From positions 24,220 through 88,219 of the forward strand of contig NZ_BMRF01000029.1 in NCBI RefSeq assembly GCF_014648495.1: a stretch of DNA of 64,000 nucleotides, given 5' to 3'. Below are positions 39,016-47,881 of the stretch, in pieces. The notes under the pieces were generated by a model. It was not told the DNA's origin, searched no databases, and saw only the letters and a list, made by a program, of their open reading frames with translations. The number at the start of each line of letters is the position of its first letter. The stretch's first letter is position 1. The position numbers and the translations under genes are program-made. Origin of the DNA: Actinomadura cremea. Its GTDB lineage: Bacteria > Actinomycetota > Actinomycetes > Streptosporangiales > Streptosporangiaceae.

Positions 39016-40167
39016 TCACGCCCGCCGGGACGCCGGGACCATCGAGAACGACACCCCGTTGGAGATGTTCTCGGCGACCTCGCGCCGCCAGGTCTCGACG
39101 GCGCGGGTCGTGTCGATCTCGAACTCGAACCGGTTCGTCATCTCGGGGGTGACGTCCTCGACGTCCACGTAGAACTGCTCGTACCAGCGGCGGAGCTGGT
39201 AGACCGGGCCGTCCTGGTCGCAGAGGAGCGGGTTGTCGATCGGGGCCTTGTTCTTCCAGATCTCGACGTCCTGCAGGAAGCCGAGCCCGACGCCCTCGGC
39301 GACCTGCGCGGCCATCGCGTCGGCGTCCGCGTCGGACATCCCGGGGAACTTCTTGACGATGGCGCCCCACTGCAGCATGAAGCTGTCGCTGGTGATCGGA
39401 TAGTGGCAGTTGATCAGGACGGTCTCGACGGTGACGCCCTCCGCCTCGCTCCACAGGTAGTCGATCATGTAGGAGGGGCCGTAGTACGCGGCCACGGAGC
39501 GCTGGTCGATCTTCTGGTCGGCCGGGCCCGGAATCATCCCGAGGTGGGCGTCGTCGCGGGACGTGCCGTCGAAGTACTGGGTCGCGACGTGTCCCTCGAA
39601 GACGTTCTTGAAGTACGTCGGCAGGGCGTAGTGGACGTAGAAGAAGTGCGCCATGTCGACGACGTTGTCGACGATCTCGCGGCAGTGGGAGTTCTCGACG
39701 CGGAGCGTGTTCCACGTCCAGTTGCTCCACTCGTCGCTGAACGCGCCCTCGATGCGCGGGATCGTCACGTCCGGCGGCGGCGGGTCGCCCCGCGGGTCGT
39801 TCCAGACGAACAGCTGCCCGTTCTCCTCGAGGGTCGGCCAGGACGCGGTGCGGGCGACGCGCGGGACGCGTCGGGCGTACGGGATGCCGGCGCAGCGCCC
39901 GTCCCCGCCCCACCGCCAGTCGTGGAACGGGCACGCGATCGCGTCGCCCTTGACGGTGCCCTGGGCGAGGTTCCCGCCCATGTGCGGGCAGTACCCGTTG
40001 AGGACGTGCAGCCCGCCGCTCTCGCCCTGGAAGACGACGAGTCCGGTGCCGAACGCCTCGACGGCGTGCGGCCTCCCGTCCTTGAACGGGTCGGCGAGGC
40101 CCAGGCAGTGCCAGCCCCGGGCGAACCGCTCGGGCGGCGGCGCGGCCTCGATGACGCGGTGGTTCAT
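39016..40167 (-). CDS. kshA: 3-ketosteroid 9-alpha-hydroxylase oxygenase (KshA-like)
   Basis: 383 residues from ATG 40167, with GGGAGG before it. The terminal oxygenase that hydroxylates C9 of androstadienedione-type steroids, opening ring B. Rieske [2Fe-2S] ligands are Cys60, His62, Cys79 and His82; the mononuclear iron site has His174 and His179 (DMAHFFYVH). Similarity to mycobacterial KshA runs along the whole protein, e.g. FARGWHCLG, VACPFHDWRWGG-type and LPTYFKNVFEGH. The reductase partner KshB and other steroid genes are absent from the window. Confidence 0.88.
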   Translation of the reverse strand: MNHRVIEAAPPPERFARGWHCLGLADPFKDGRPHAVEAFGTGLVVFQGESGGLHVLNGYCPHMGGNLAQGTVKGDAIACPFHDWRWGGDGRCAGIPYARRVPRVARTASWPTLEENGQLFVWNDPRGDPPPPDVTIPRIEGAFSDEWSNWTWNTLRVENSHCREIVDNVVDMAHFFYVHYALPTYFKNVFEGHVATQYFDGTSRDDAHLGMIPGPADQKIDQRSVAAYYGPSYMIDYLWSEAEGVTVETVLINCHYPITSDSFMLQWGAIVKKFPGMSDADADAMAAQVAEGVGLGFLQDVEIWKNKAPIDNPLLCDQDGPVYQLRRWYEQFYVDVEDVTPEMTNRFEFEIDTTRAVETWRREVAENISNGVSFSMVPASRRA

Positions 40168-40511
40168 GCCTTTCCTCCCGGTGTGATGGAGCTCTGAGTG
40201 AGGGGGTCTGGGACAGGTCGTTCGGGACCGGACGGCGCCGACCACGATCAGATGGTCACCCGCCGCGTGGACGTCCGCCACCGTGCGGCCGACGGTCGCG
40301 AGGGCCCGCCGAGGCGGGCGGTGCCGTGCGGCGACCGGGTCCGGGCGAGCACGGCGAACCGTCGCCGCCGCTCACGGCGAGGGCACGGGGGGACGTTCCG
40401 CCGATCGTCGGTGAGCACGTGCACCGCGAACCGTCCGGTCGCGGCCACCTTCGGCCGGCCGGCGGACGCCCGGCCCGCGAAGCCCGCCCGGCGTCTCCGC
40501 CACGGCCGGGG
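40168..40511. other. 344-base gap without a credible gene
   Basis: Lies between kshA and the enolase-type gene, both minus-strand. It should carry the kshA promoter and the end of the upstream message. A GCCCGCC/GGCGGGC hairpin is at 40304-40319. Open frames in it are arginine-rich with no domain marks, and I see no clear promoter motif. Confidence 0.5.
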
Positions 40512-41666
40512 TCAGGGACGGGCGCCGTGCACCCGGTACCGTTCGGCGTCGCCCCACTTCACTTCGAGGCCCAGGCCGGGACGGTCCGGGGCGGGGCGCA
40601 GCGAGCCGCCCGCCGGGCTGAGCGTCCCGTCGAAGACGATGTCCTCGACGCGCACGTGGTCGTGGAAGTACTCGAGGTGGCGCAGCCGCTCGACACCGCA
40701 GAACGCGTGCGCCGACAGCGCCGGGGCGCAGTGCGCCGACAGGTCGACGCGGTGCGCCGCCGCGAGCCCGGCGACCTGCAGGACGCCGGTGACGCCGCCG
40801 CAGCGGGTCACGTCGGCCTGCAGGCAGTCGACCGCGCCGTCCAGCAGGCCGGTGAAGTCGCCGAGGACGTACCCGTACTCGCCGGCCGCGATGTCGAGCC
40901 GTCCCGGCCCCCGGTCGCGGAGCATCCGCAGCCCGGCCAGGTCGTCGCCGCTCACCGGCTCCTCGAACCACCGCACGTCCCACTCCCCGGCCAGGCGGTG
41001 CGCCCAGTACAGGGCGTCCTTGCGGGTCAGCGCGCCGTTGGCGTCGGCGAACAGCTCGGCGCCCGGCCCGATCGCCGCCCGGACGGCGGTGAGCCGCTCC
41101 GGGTCGCGTGCGGGGTCGCGGGAGACCTTCAGCTTCACCCGCGGGACGCCGCGCTCGACCCAGTCGCCGAGCTGGCGGACGAGCCGGTCGAGCGGGTAGT
41201 TGGTGAAGCCGCCGCTGCCGTAGACGGGCACCTCGTCGTGGAACGCGGGCAGCACCCGGTACAGCGGCAGGCCGAGCAGCCGCGCCTTGAGGTCCCACAG
41301 CGCGGCGTCCACCGCCGACACCGCCATGGCGCCGGCGCCCGGACGCCCGGCGTTGCGGATCGCGGCGAACATGGCGTGCCACGCGGCGGGGGGCGCGAGC
41401 GCGTCGCGGTCCCGGACGACCGGCGCGAGCGTCGCCTCGGCGAAGCGCGCGAGCGACGCGTCGCCGTAGGTGTAGCCGATCCCGGTCCGCCCGCCCGCCT
41501 CCGCCTCGACGAGCACCATCGTGGTCGCGTCCCAGCGCAGGGTGCCGTCCTCCTCGAACCCGCCGGGACCGTCGGTCGGCACCGTGAAGGCGTGCACCCG
41601 CACGTCCTCGACGGGCACGCTTCCGGTGGGCCCGCCTGTGGTGAGCACCGCGTCCTTCCCGGTCAT
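40512..41666 (-). CDS. Enolase-superfamily enzyme (mandelate racemase group)
   Basis: 384 residues. Alpha/beta cap domain about 20-140, then a beta barrel. KxK is Lys178-x-Lys180; metal ligands Asp208, Glu235 and Glu263; His312 with Asp285 could form the MR-type dyad. Such enzymes abstract an alpha proton from a carboxylate, typically an acid sugar, in dehydration or racemisation. The exact substrate is unclear. GGAGGAG precedes ATG 41666. Placed upstream of kshA, but a 344-base gap argues against a shared function. Confidence 0.85.
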   Translation of the reverse strand: MTGKDAVLTTGGPTGSVPVEDVRVHAFTVPTDGPGGFEEDGTLRWDATTMVLVEAEAGGRTGIGYTYGDASLARFAEATLAPVVRDRDALAPPAAWHAMFAAIRNAGRPGAGAMAVSAVDAALWDLKARLLGLPLYRVLPAFHDEVPVYGSGGFTNYPLDRLVRQLGDWVERGVPRVKLKVSRDPARDPERLTAVRAAIGPGAELFADANGALTRKDALYWAHRLAGEWDVRWFEEPVSGDDLAGLRMLRDRGPGRLDIAAGEYGYVLGDFTGLLDGAVDCLQADVTRCGGVTGVLQVAGLAAAHRVDLSAHCAPALSAHAFCGVERLRHLEYFHDHVRVEDIVFDGTLSPAGGSLRPAPDRPGLGLEVKWGDAERYRVHGARP

Positions 41667-41853
41667 CGACGTCTCCTCCGCTCGGCGACGCGCATCGGCT
41701 ACCTCGGCACTACCTCCGGGAGCCGTGCCGAAACGACCCCGCGGCGGCGCGCGGTCCGCTCCGGGCGCGGGTTTGGGTGCGGGCTCCCCGGGGACTCGGG
41801 AGGTGGACGACGGGGTGTCGATTCATCGTCGACGATCGGGAGAGTAGAGGACC

Positions 41854-43659
41854 ATGGCCCAGCAAGTAGCCGACTACGTGCTCCAGCGCCTGACCGAGTG
41901 GGACGTGGAGCGCGTCTACGGCTATCCGGGTGACGGCATCAACGGCGTGCTGGGCGCGTTCGACCGCGCCAAGGGCGAGCCGGAGTTCATCCAGACGCGC
42001 CATGAGGAGATGGCCGCGTTCATGGCCTGCGCCCACGCGAAGTTCACCGGCGAGGTCGGCTGCTGCGTGGCGACGTCCGGTCCGGGCGCGATCCACCTGC
42101 TGAACGGCCTGTACGACGCCAAGCTGGACCACCAGCCGGTCGTCGCGATCGTCGGGCAGCAGAAGCGGCTCTCCCAGGGCACCCACTACCAGCAGGAAGT
42201 GAATCTGGAGAACCTGTTCTCCGACGTCTCGGAGTTCTGCCAGATCGTCATGCACCCCGGGCAGATGCGGCACGTGATCGACAGGGCGTTCAAGACGGCG
42301 CTGACCACCCGGAGCGTCGCGACGATCATCATCCCCGAGGACGTCCAGGAGGCGGACGCGGTGCCGTCGCCGCCCAAGGAGCACGGCTCGGTCTACTCCA
42401 GCGTCGGGTGGAGCCGGCCGCGCGTGCTGCCGAACCCCGAGGAGCTGCGCAAGGCCGCCGACATCCTCAACGAGGGCGAGCGGGTCGCGATCCTCATCGG
42501 GCAGGGCGCGGCCGGCGCCCGCGAGGAGGTCGTCGAGACTGCGGAGCTGCTCGGCGCCGGTGTCGCCAAGGCGCTGCTCGGCCGGGAGGTGCTGCCGGAC
42601 GACCTGCCGTTCGTCACCGGCCCGATCGGGCTGCTCGGCTCGAAGGCCAGCGACGAGATGATGATGAACTGCGACACGCTGTTCATGATCGGTAGCAGCT
42701 TCCCCTACGCGGAGTGGCTGCCGGACGAGGGCAGCTGCCGCGGCGTCGAGATCGACATCGACGGCCGCATGATCGGCATCCGGTACCCGATGGACGCGCA
42801 CGTCGTCGGGGACGCCAAGGAGACGCTCCGCGAGCTGATCCCGCTGCTGCGCCGCAAGGAGGACCGCTCCTGGCGCGCGGAGATCGAGGAGAACGTCCGC
42901 TCCTGGAACACCGTGATGGCGAAGCGGGCCGGGCAGTCCTTCGACGGCAGGATCAACCCGCAGGCCGTCGCGCAGGAGCTGTCCCCGCTGCTGCCGGACG
43001 ACTCGGTGCTCACCGCCGACTCCGGTTCGGGCACCAACTGGTGGGCCCGGCACATCAAGATCCGCGAGGGCATGAAGGCGTCGCTGTCGGGGACGCTCGC
43101 GACGATGGGGCCGGGCGTCCCGTACGCGATCGCCGCGCGGTTCGCCTTCCCCGACCGTCCGGTCGTCGCGTTCGTCGGGGACGGCGCGTTCCAGATGAAC
43201 GGTATGAACGAGATGCTCACGGTGAAGCGGTACGCCGACCGGATGGGCGGCTCGCCCCCGCTGATCTTCTGCGTCTTCAACAACCGGGACCTCAACCAGG
43301 TCACCTGGGAGCAGCGGGCGATGGGCGGCGACCCCAAGTACGAGGGCTCGCAGTCCCTTCCCGACTTCCCGTACGCCAAGTACGCGGAGCTGTGCGGGTT
43401 GAAGGGGATCTACTGCGACGAGCCCAAGAAGGTCAAGCGGGCGTGGGAGGAGGCCCTCGCGAGCGACCGTCCCGTCGTCCTGGAGTTCGTCGTGGACGAC
43501 GAGATCGCCCCGATCCCGCCGCACATCATGAAGGACCAGGCCAAGAAGACCGTCAAGGCCGGGCTCAAGGACCCGCAGAAGGCCGGCATCGCCGCCCGCG
43601 GGTTCCGCCAGAAGCTCACCGACATGTACGAGAACCTGCCGGGCCGCAAGCACGACTAG
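41854..43659 (+). CDS. Thiamine-diphosphate enzyme, pyruvate oxidase/quinone dehydrogenase type
   Basis: 601 residues. Three-domain ThDP enzyme: N-terminal PYR domain with catalytic Glu in TRHEEMAAFM (about 49-58) and YGYPGDGIN; central FAD/ADP-type domain about 190-330; C-terminal PP domain with VGDGAFQMNGMNE to FNNRDL (about 440-480). Closest to PoxB and related pyruvate dehydrogenase (quinone) or oxidases, and more distantly to acetolactate synthase. Many actinobacterial copies are annotated simply as ThDP-requiring enzymes. The type III PKS follows 84 bases later. Confidence 0.88.
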   Translation: MAQQVADYVLQRLTEWDVERVYGYPGDGINGVLGAFDRAKGEPEFIQTRHEEMAAFMACAHAKFTGEVGCCVATSGPGAIHLLNGLYDAKLDHQPVVAIVGQQKRLSQGTHYQQEVNLENLFSDVSEFCQIVMHPGQMRHVIDRAFKTALTTRSVATIIIPEDVQEADAVPSPPKEHGSVYSSVGWSRPRVLPNPEELRKAADILNEGERVAILIGQGAAGAREEVVETAELLGAGVAKALLGREVLPDDLPFVTGPIGLLGSKASDEMMMNCDTLFMIGSSFPYAEWLPDEGSCRGVEIDIDGRMIGIRYPMDAHVVGDAKETLRELIPLLRRKEDRSWRAEIEENVRSWNTVMAKRAGQSFDGRINPQAVAQELSPLLPDDSVLTADSGSGTNWWARHIKIREGMKASLSGTLATMGPGVPYAIAARFAFPDRPVVAFVGDGAFQMNGMNEMLTVKRYADRMGGSPPLIFCVFNNRDLNQVTWEQRAMGGDPKYEGSQSLPDFPYAKYAELCGLKGIYCDEPKKVKRAWEEALASDRPVVLEFVVDDEIAPIPPHIMKDQAKKTVKAGLKDPQKAGIAARGFRQKLTDMYENLPGRKHD

Positions 43660-43743
43660 CACGACCGGCACGGCCGGCACGGCCGGCGCGATCGGGACGA
43701 TCGGGACGCCGGGCCCGGTCCGGGACCTTCGGGGGGAGGCGCC

Positions 43744-44805
43744 ATGCGGGTCGCCGCGGTACGGACCGTGCTGCCCGAGCACCGCTACGAGCAGCACGAG
43801 ATCACCGAGGCCCTGGCCGCCCGCATGGACGCCGACCCGCGCCTCCTCGCCCGGTTCCACACGAACACGCAGGTGAGCGGACGGCATCTGGCGCTGCCGA
43901 TCGAGGAGTACGACCGGCTCACCGACTTCACGGCCGCCAACGACGCCTACGTCGACCGGGCGCTCGACCTCGCCGAGCGGGCGGTGCGCGCGGCGCTCGA
44001 CGCCGCCGGGCTCGACCCGTCCGACATCGACCACCTGCTGTTCTGCTCGTCGACCGGGGTGGCGACCCCGTCGCTGGACGCGACGCTCGCGCAGCGGGCC
44101 GGGCTGCGCGAGGACGTCGTGCGGGTGCCGGTGTTCGGGCTCGGCTGCGCCGCCGGGGCGTCCGGCCTGGCCCGGGTGAACGAACACCTGCGCGGCCGCC
44201 CGGAGGGCGCGGCCCTGCTGGTGTGCGTGGAGCTGTGCTCGCTGACCGTCCAGCGCGGCGACGTCTCGGCGCCCAACCTCGTGGGCAGCGGCCTGTTCGG
44301 GGACGGCGCCGCGGCGGCCGTCGCGCTCGGCGACGACCGGACGGCCGGGCGGCCCGCCGACGGCGACGCGGGCCCGTGGGTCGTGGCGTCCCGCAGCCGC
44401 CTGTACCCGGACACGAAGCGGCTGATGGGCTGGCGGGTCGGCGCGCACGGCTTGCGGATCGTGCTGGCCGCCGACCTCGTCGACCTCGTGGAGAAGGAGC
44501 TCGCCGGGGACGTGGACGCGTTCCTGCGCGACCACGGCCTGTCCCGCGCCGGGGTGCCGTCGTGGGTGTGCCACCCCGGCGGGCCGAAGGTCATCGAGAA
44601 GATCGGCGAGGTCCTCGGGCTGGACGGCGGCGAGCTGGACGTGACATGGGCGTCGCTGCGTCGCGCGGGGAACCTGTCGTCGGTGTCGGTGCTGAACGTG
44701 CTGGAGCGGACGATCGCCGAGCGCCGTCCGGCCGCGGGCGTCCCGGGCGTCCTGATGGCGCTCGGACCCGGTTTCTCCGCCGAACTCGTCCTGCTGCGCT
44801 GGTGA
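43744..44805 (+). CDS. Type III polyketide synthase
   Basis: 353 residues. Homodimeric chalcone-synthase-like enzyme that extends an acyl-CoA with malonyl-CoA. Catalytic triad Cys135 (GLGCAAGASGL), His277 (VCHPGGPKV) and Asn310 (AGNLSSVSVLN). The GXXCAAG and GLFGDGAAAAV motifs are also intact. With the ICMT-like methyltransferase three bases downstream, the likely products are alkylpyrones or alkylresorcinols and their methyl ethers, as for Bacillus BpsA-BpsB; product and starter unit are inference. Confidence 0.92.
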   Translation: MRVAAVRTVLPEHRYEQHEITEALAARMDADPRLLARFHTNTQVSGRHLALPIEEYDRLTDFTAANDAYVDRALDLAERAVRAALDAAGLDPSDIDHLLFCSSTGVATPSLDATLAQRAGLREDVVRVPVFGLGCAAGASGLARVNEHLRGRPEGAALLVCVELCSLTVQRGDVSAPNLVGSGLFGDGAAAAVALGDDRTAGRPADGDAGPWVVASRSRLYPDTKRLMGWRVGAHGLRIVLAADLVDLVEKELAGDVDAFLRDHGLSRAGVPSWVCHPGGPKVIEKIGEVLGLDGGELDVTWASLRRAGNLSSVSVLNVLERTIAERRPAAGVPGVLMALGPGFSAELVLLRW

Positions 44806-44808
44806 CCC

Positions 44809-45336
44809 GTGCCCGATTCCCTCGTGTGGTTCACGCTGCTGATCGGTCTCGTCGCCGTGGAGCGGCTGGCGGAGCTGGTCGTGGCGCGGCGGAACCTGGC
44901 GTGGGCGCGCGGCCTTGGCGCGGTCGAGCACGGACGGGCCCACTACCCGGGGATCGTCGCGGTGCAGGCCGGGCTGCTGGGCGGGGCGCTGCTGGAGGTG
45001 TGGCTGCTCGGCCGCCCGTTCGTCCCGGCGCTGGGCTGGCCGATGCTGGCGGTCGCCGTCCTCGCCCAGGGGCTGCGCTGGTGGTGCATCGGCACGCTGG
45101 GCCGCCGGTGGAACACCCGGGTGGTGGTCGTGCCGGGGCTGCCGCTGGTCGCCCGGGGCCCGTACCGGCTGATGCCGCACCCGAACTACGCGGCGGTGGT
45201 CGCCGAGGGCATCGCGCTGCCGCTCGTCCACACGGCCTGGCTGACGGCGACGCTGTTCACCGTCGTCAACCTGGGGCTGCTGCGGACCCGGATCCGCGTG
45301 GAGAACGCCGCCCTGCGCACCGCCCCGCCCTCCTGA
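44809..45336 (+). CDS. ICMT-like membrane methyltransferase
   Basis: 175 residues from GTG 44809, three bases after the PKS stop. Four or five membrane helices; the isoprenylcysteine carboxyl methyltransferase (ICMT) family signature RGPYRLMPHPNYAAVVAE is at about 118-135 with the SAM-binding HPNY. In Bacillus the ICMT-type partner of a type III PKS methylates alkylpyrones, and this operon has the same design. The substrate is presumably the PKS product. Confidence 0.85.
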   Translation: MPDSLVWFTLLIGLVAVERLAELVVARRNLAWARGLGAVEHGRAHYPGIVAVQAGLLGGALLEVWLLGRPFVPALGWPMLAVAVLAQGLRWWCIGTLGRRWNTRVVVVPGLPLVARGPYRLMPHPNYAAVVAEGIALPLVHTAWLTATLFTVVNLGLLRTRIRVENAALRTAPPS

Positions 45337-45351
45337 CCTCGCCTTCTTGAT

Positions 45352-46620
45352 CTAGGCGTCGAACTCGGTGGTGCGGCGGACCTCGTCGAGCGCGTCGAGG
45401 ATCGCGTCGAGGCGCTCGCCCGCCGGGTCGGCGGCGTACTCGAGCACGGCGTGGTTGAACGCGGCGGCCATGACGCTCGGCATGGAGTCGGACGCGTCGA
45501 ACCGCACGGTCCGCGCGCCCGAGAGCAGCCCGGCGATGCGCCGGGGGACGTCGCCGGGGTAGTCGTCCGGCGGGATCTCCCGGTTGAGGGAGTACGCGCC
45601 GGACCCGGCCCGCTCGATCCAGGTGCGCTGCGCCTCCGCCGACGTCAGGTACTCGATGAGGGCGCGGGCGGCGGAGGTGTCGCGGAACATGCCGAGCAGG
45701 TCGCCGCCGATCTCGACCGTGCCCCGGCCGGGGAACGGGACGAAGTCGAAGTCGCGCCCCGCCCGCGGGCGCTGGTCGGCCTGCGCGTAGAACGCCGGGA
45801 TGAACGAGCCGGCGTGGTCGAAGCGGCAGCCGGGCGGGTCGGCGAACATCGGGTGGCCCGCCTCGCCGTAGCCGGTGAGCAGGACCCCGCCCGTCCCGTC
45901 GTGGGCGCCCCGCACGACCGTCCCGAACTCCTCCCACGCGCGCCGCACCTCCGGTGACGTCCAGGCGAGCCGTCCCGACACCCAGGCGTCGTAGTTTTCC
46001 GGGCCGGACAGGTGGAGCAGGAGGTCCTCGATCCAGTCGGTGCCGGGCCAGCCCGACTGCGAGGTGTCCTCGAGGCCGAGGCACCAGGGGGCGTCGCCGG
46101 TCCCGGACACGGCGGTGGCCAGGTCGTCCCAGGTGAGGGACGGGTCGTTCAGGCGTTCGGCGAGCCCGTCCGGGAGCGTGTCGGGGTTGAACCAGATGAG
46201 GCTCTTCACCGACGCCTTGAGGACGATCCCGTACGGGCGGCGCCGCTCGTCCGGCCCGGCGGCGGTCGTCAGCTCGGCGGCGATGCCCTGCGACGCGGAC
46301 CCGACCGGGTGCAGCAGGCCGTCGGCGGCGTAGGCGCGCAGGTCGGCCGGGTTGGCCAGCACGGCGGTGTCGGGCGGGTGGCCGTCGTGCAGTTCGCTGG
46401 CGAGGACGGCGCGGGCGTCGCGGGTGCCGGTGTACCGCACGTCGATGCCGGTCTCCTCCTCGAATCCGGCCAGCATCGCGCGGAACGCCTCGCCCTCCCC
46501 GCCCGTCCAGGATCCGAGCACGGTGACCGTCCGGTCGCTCCCGGCGCCGCCGCAGGCGGCCAGCGCGGACGCGCACAGCAGGACGAGCGCCGCCAGGATG
46601 CGCGGGGTCGCGCCGCGCAC
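45352..46620 (-). CDS. Solute-binding lipoprotein (family 1), orphan
   Basis: 422 residues from GTG 46620, favoured because GGAGG lies five bases upstream; the GTG at 46626 is too close to that site. Lipobox LAAC follows a signal peptide (Cys near 22). SBP family 1 fold: WTGGEGEAFRAMLAGFEEETGIDVRY (about 39-64), KASVKSLIWFNPD, GRGTVEIGGDLLGM. No permease or ATPase is near. Its GTG overlaps the end of a receptor-like membrane protein, hinting at ligand sensing rather than import. Confidence 0.85.
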   Translation of the reverse strand: MRGATPRILAALVLLCASALAACGGAGSDRTVTVLGSWTGGEGEAFRAMLAGFEEETGIDVRYTGTRDARAVLASELHDGHPPDTAVLANPADLRAYAADGLLHPVGSASQGIAAELTTAAGPDERRRPYGIVLKASVKSLIWFNPDTLPDGLAERLNDPSLTWDDLATAVSGTGDAPWCLGLEDTSQSGWPGTDWIEDLLLHLSGPENYDAWVSGRLAWTSPEVRRAWEEFGTVVRGAHDGTGGVLLTGYGEAGHPMFADPPGCRFDHAGSFIPAFYAQADQRPRAGRDFDFVPFPGRGTVEIGGDLLGMFRDTSAARALIEYLTSAEAQRTWIERAGSGAYSLNREIPPDDYPGDVPRRIAGLLSGARTVRFDASDSMPSVMAAAFNHAVLEYAADPAGERLDAILDALDEVRRTTEFDA

Positions 46621-46622
46621 GG

Positions 46623-47678
46623 TCACCTCCGGTACTCGCGGAGCCGGATCCAGACGCCGAGCGCGGCGAGGCCCGCGACGGCCGCGGTCCCCGCCGGGAG
46701 CCCGGCGACGAGCCCGCCGGTGTCGGTCGCGCCGCCCAGCCGGGCCGTCAGCGGACGCTGCGCGCGTTCGGCCGCCGCGAGGTCGAGCCCGCCCTCGGCG
46801 CCGGCGGGACGGCCGGTGCGCAGCCGCCGCGCGCCCGCCTCCGCCGCGGCGAACTGCTCCTGGATCGTCCGGTCGAAGGCGGGCAGGGCGTCTTCGGACG
46901 CGGCGGAGAAGGAGTCGCCGACCCGCAGGAACGTGGCCGCGAACCAGGCGGTGAGGCCGATCAGCAGGACGGACGCGGCCAGCAGCGGGAGGTTGAGCAC
47001 GCGGCGGAACCGCCGCACCATCGCGGCCTGGACGTACACGAGCACGGCGAGGAGCCCGGCGGCGACGGCGCAGACGGCCGCCACGGCGCCCTCGGTCACC
47101 CACACCTCCCCGTGCCGGTCGTTGAGGACGTTCCGGTCGCGGTCGGCGATCTGCTCGATGCGGTCGAGGAGCCCGCCGTCGCCGTGCAGCATCTCCGACG
47201 CGTAGGTGAGGTAGGCGTAGCCGAGGTCCTCCAGGCCCTTGCGGTAGGTGGCGTCGGCCTGCTCGACGAGCCCCTGGTACGTCACGACCTGCGCGTTCAC
47301 CGACCGCAGCAGGTCGCGCCCGGCCTGGCCGCCGACGTCGACCTCGGCGATGCGCGAGAGGCCGTCCCCGGCGGTGGTGATGTCGTCGCGGAACCGCTGG
47401 CCGGGTCCGATGAGCTGCGCGGCGCCCGACCGGAAGCTCTGCCACGCGGCGCGGTCGGCGTCGGCCAGCGCGGCGCGGGCCGTCCGGGCGCCGACATAGG
47501 CGGGAACGCCCTTTTCCCGCGCCGATTCCACCGCGGACTGGCCGCCGACGAGAACGCTCGTCGCGACAATCCAGAACAAAAGGGCGATACCCAACGAAAA
47601 GGCCATCATGGATCTGAGCCAGCGCGGCGTGCTCCATTCCCTCCGGAGCGCGCGGGAGGAGGCCAGGGCGAGCGACAC
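46623..47678 (-). CDS. Multi-helix membrane protein, receptor-like, function unknown
   Basis: 351 residues from GTG 47678. Membrane segment about 26-48 (MMAFSLGIALLFWIVATSVLV), a helical extracytoplasmic region about 50-165, two helices about 172-190 and 208-232, a second extracytoplasmic alpha-rich region about 235-320, and a final helix about 325-343. No enzymatic motif. Paired tightly with a solute-binding lipoprotein: the layout recalls GlnX-GlnH of mycobacteria and corynebacteria, where a membrane sensor talks to a lipoprotein and a kinase. TATCAT six bases upstream of the GTG suggests leaderless initiation. No kinase is near. Confidence 0.6.
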   Translation of the reverse strand: MSLALASSRALRREWSTPRWLRSMMAFSLGIALLFWIVATSVLVGGQSAVESAREKGVPAYVGARTARAALADADRAAWQSFRSGAAQLIGPGQRFRDDITTAGDGLSRIAEVDVGGQAGRDLLRSVNAQVVTYQGLVEQADATYRKGLEDLGYAYLTYASEMLHGDGGLLDRIEQIADRDRNVLNDRHGEVWVTEGAVAAVCAVAAGLLAVLVYVQAAMVRRFRRVLNLPLLAASVLLIGLTAWFAATFLRVGDSFSAASEDALPAFDRTIQEQFAAAEAGARRLRTGRPAGAEGGLDLAAAERAQRPLTARLGGATDTGGLVAGLPAGTAAVAGLAALGVWIRLREYRR

Positions 47679-47881
47679 GCGAGCATGATAAGCCGACGAT
47701 GCCGTCGGTTCGGCGGCACTTATGCTTGGCGGTCGATCGATCGGGGCGTGATGAGCCGCCGTCCGTCCGGTGAACAGCATGTGGCCGGTGGGATAACGCG
47801 GGGCCGATATGCGGGTTCCGCCCGCCGGGCGGCGCTAGGCTCACGGCGCGTAACCGGGCATGAAAGGGAAAAACGAGTCAC

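Noticed and set aside
40248-40448. A 66-residue frame between kshA and the enolase-type gene
   Set aside because: Arginine-rich, no ribosome-binding site, no recognisable pattern; treated as non-coding.
41710-45231. A minus-strand frame of 1173 codons opposite the ThDP enzyme, PKS and methyltransferase
   Set aside because: It is the reverse complement shadow of three well-supported genes and has no domain marks.
43744-45336. A larger biosynthetic cluster around the type III PKS
   Set aside because: Flanking genes (lipoprotein pair, uppP) have no tailoring or resistance role, so only the short run is supported.
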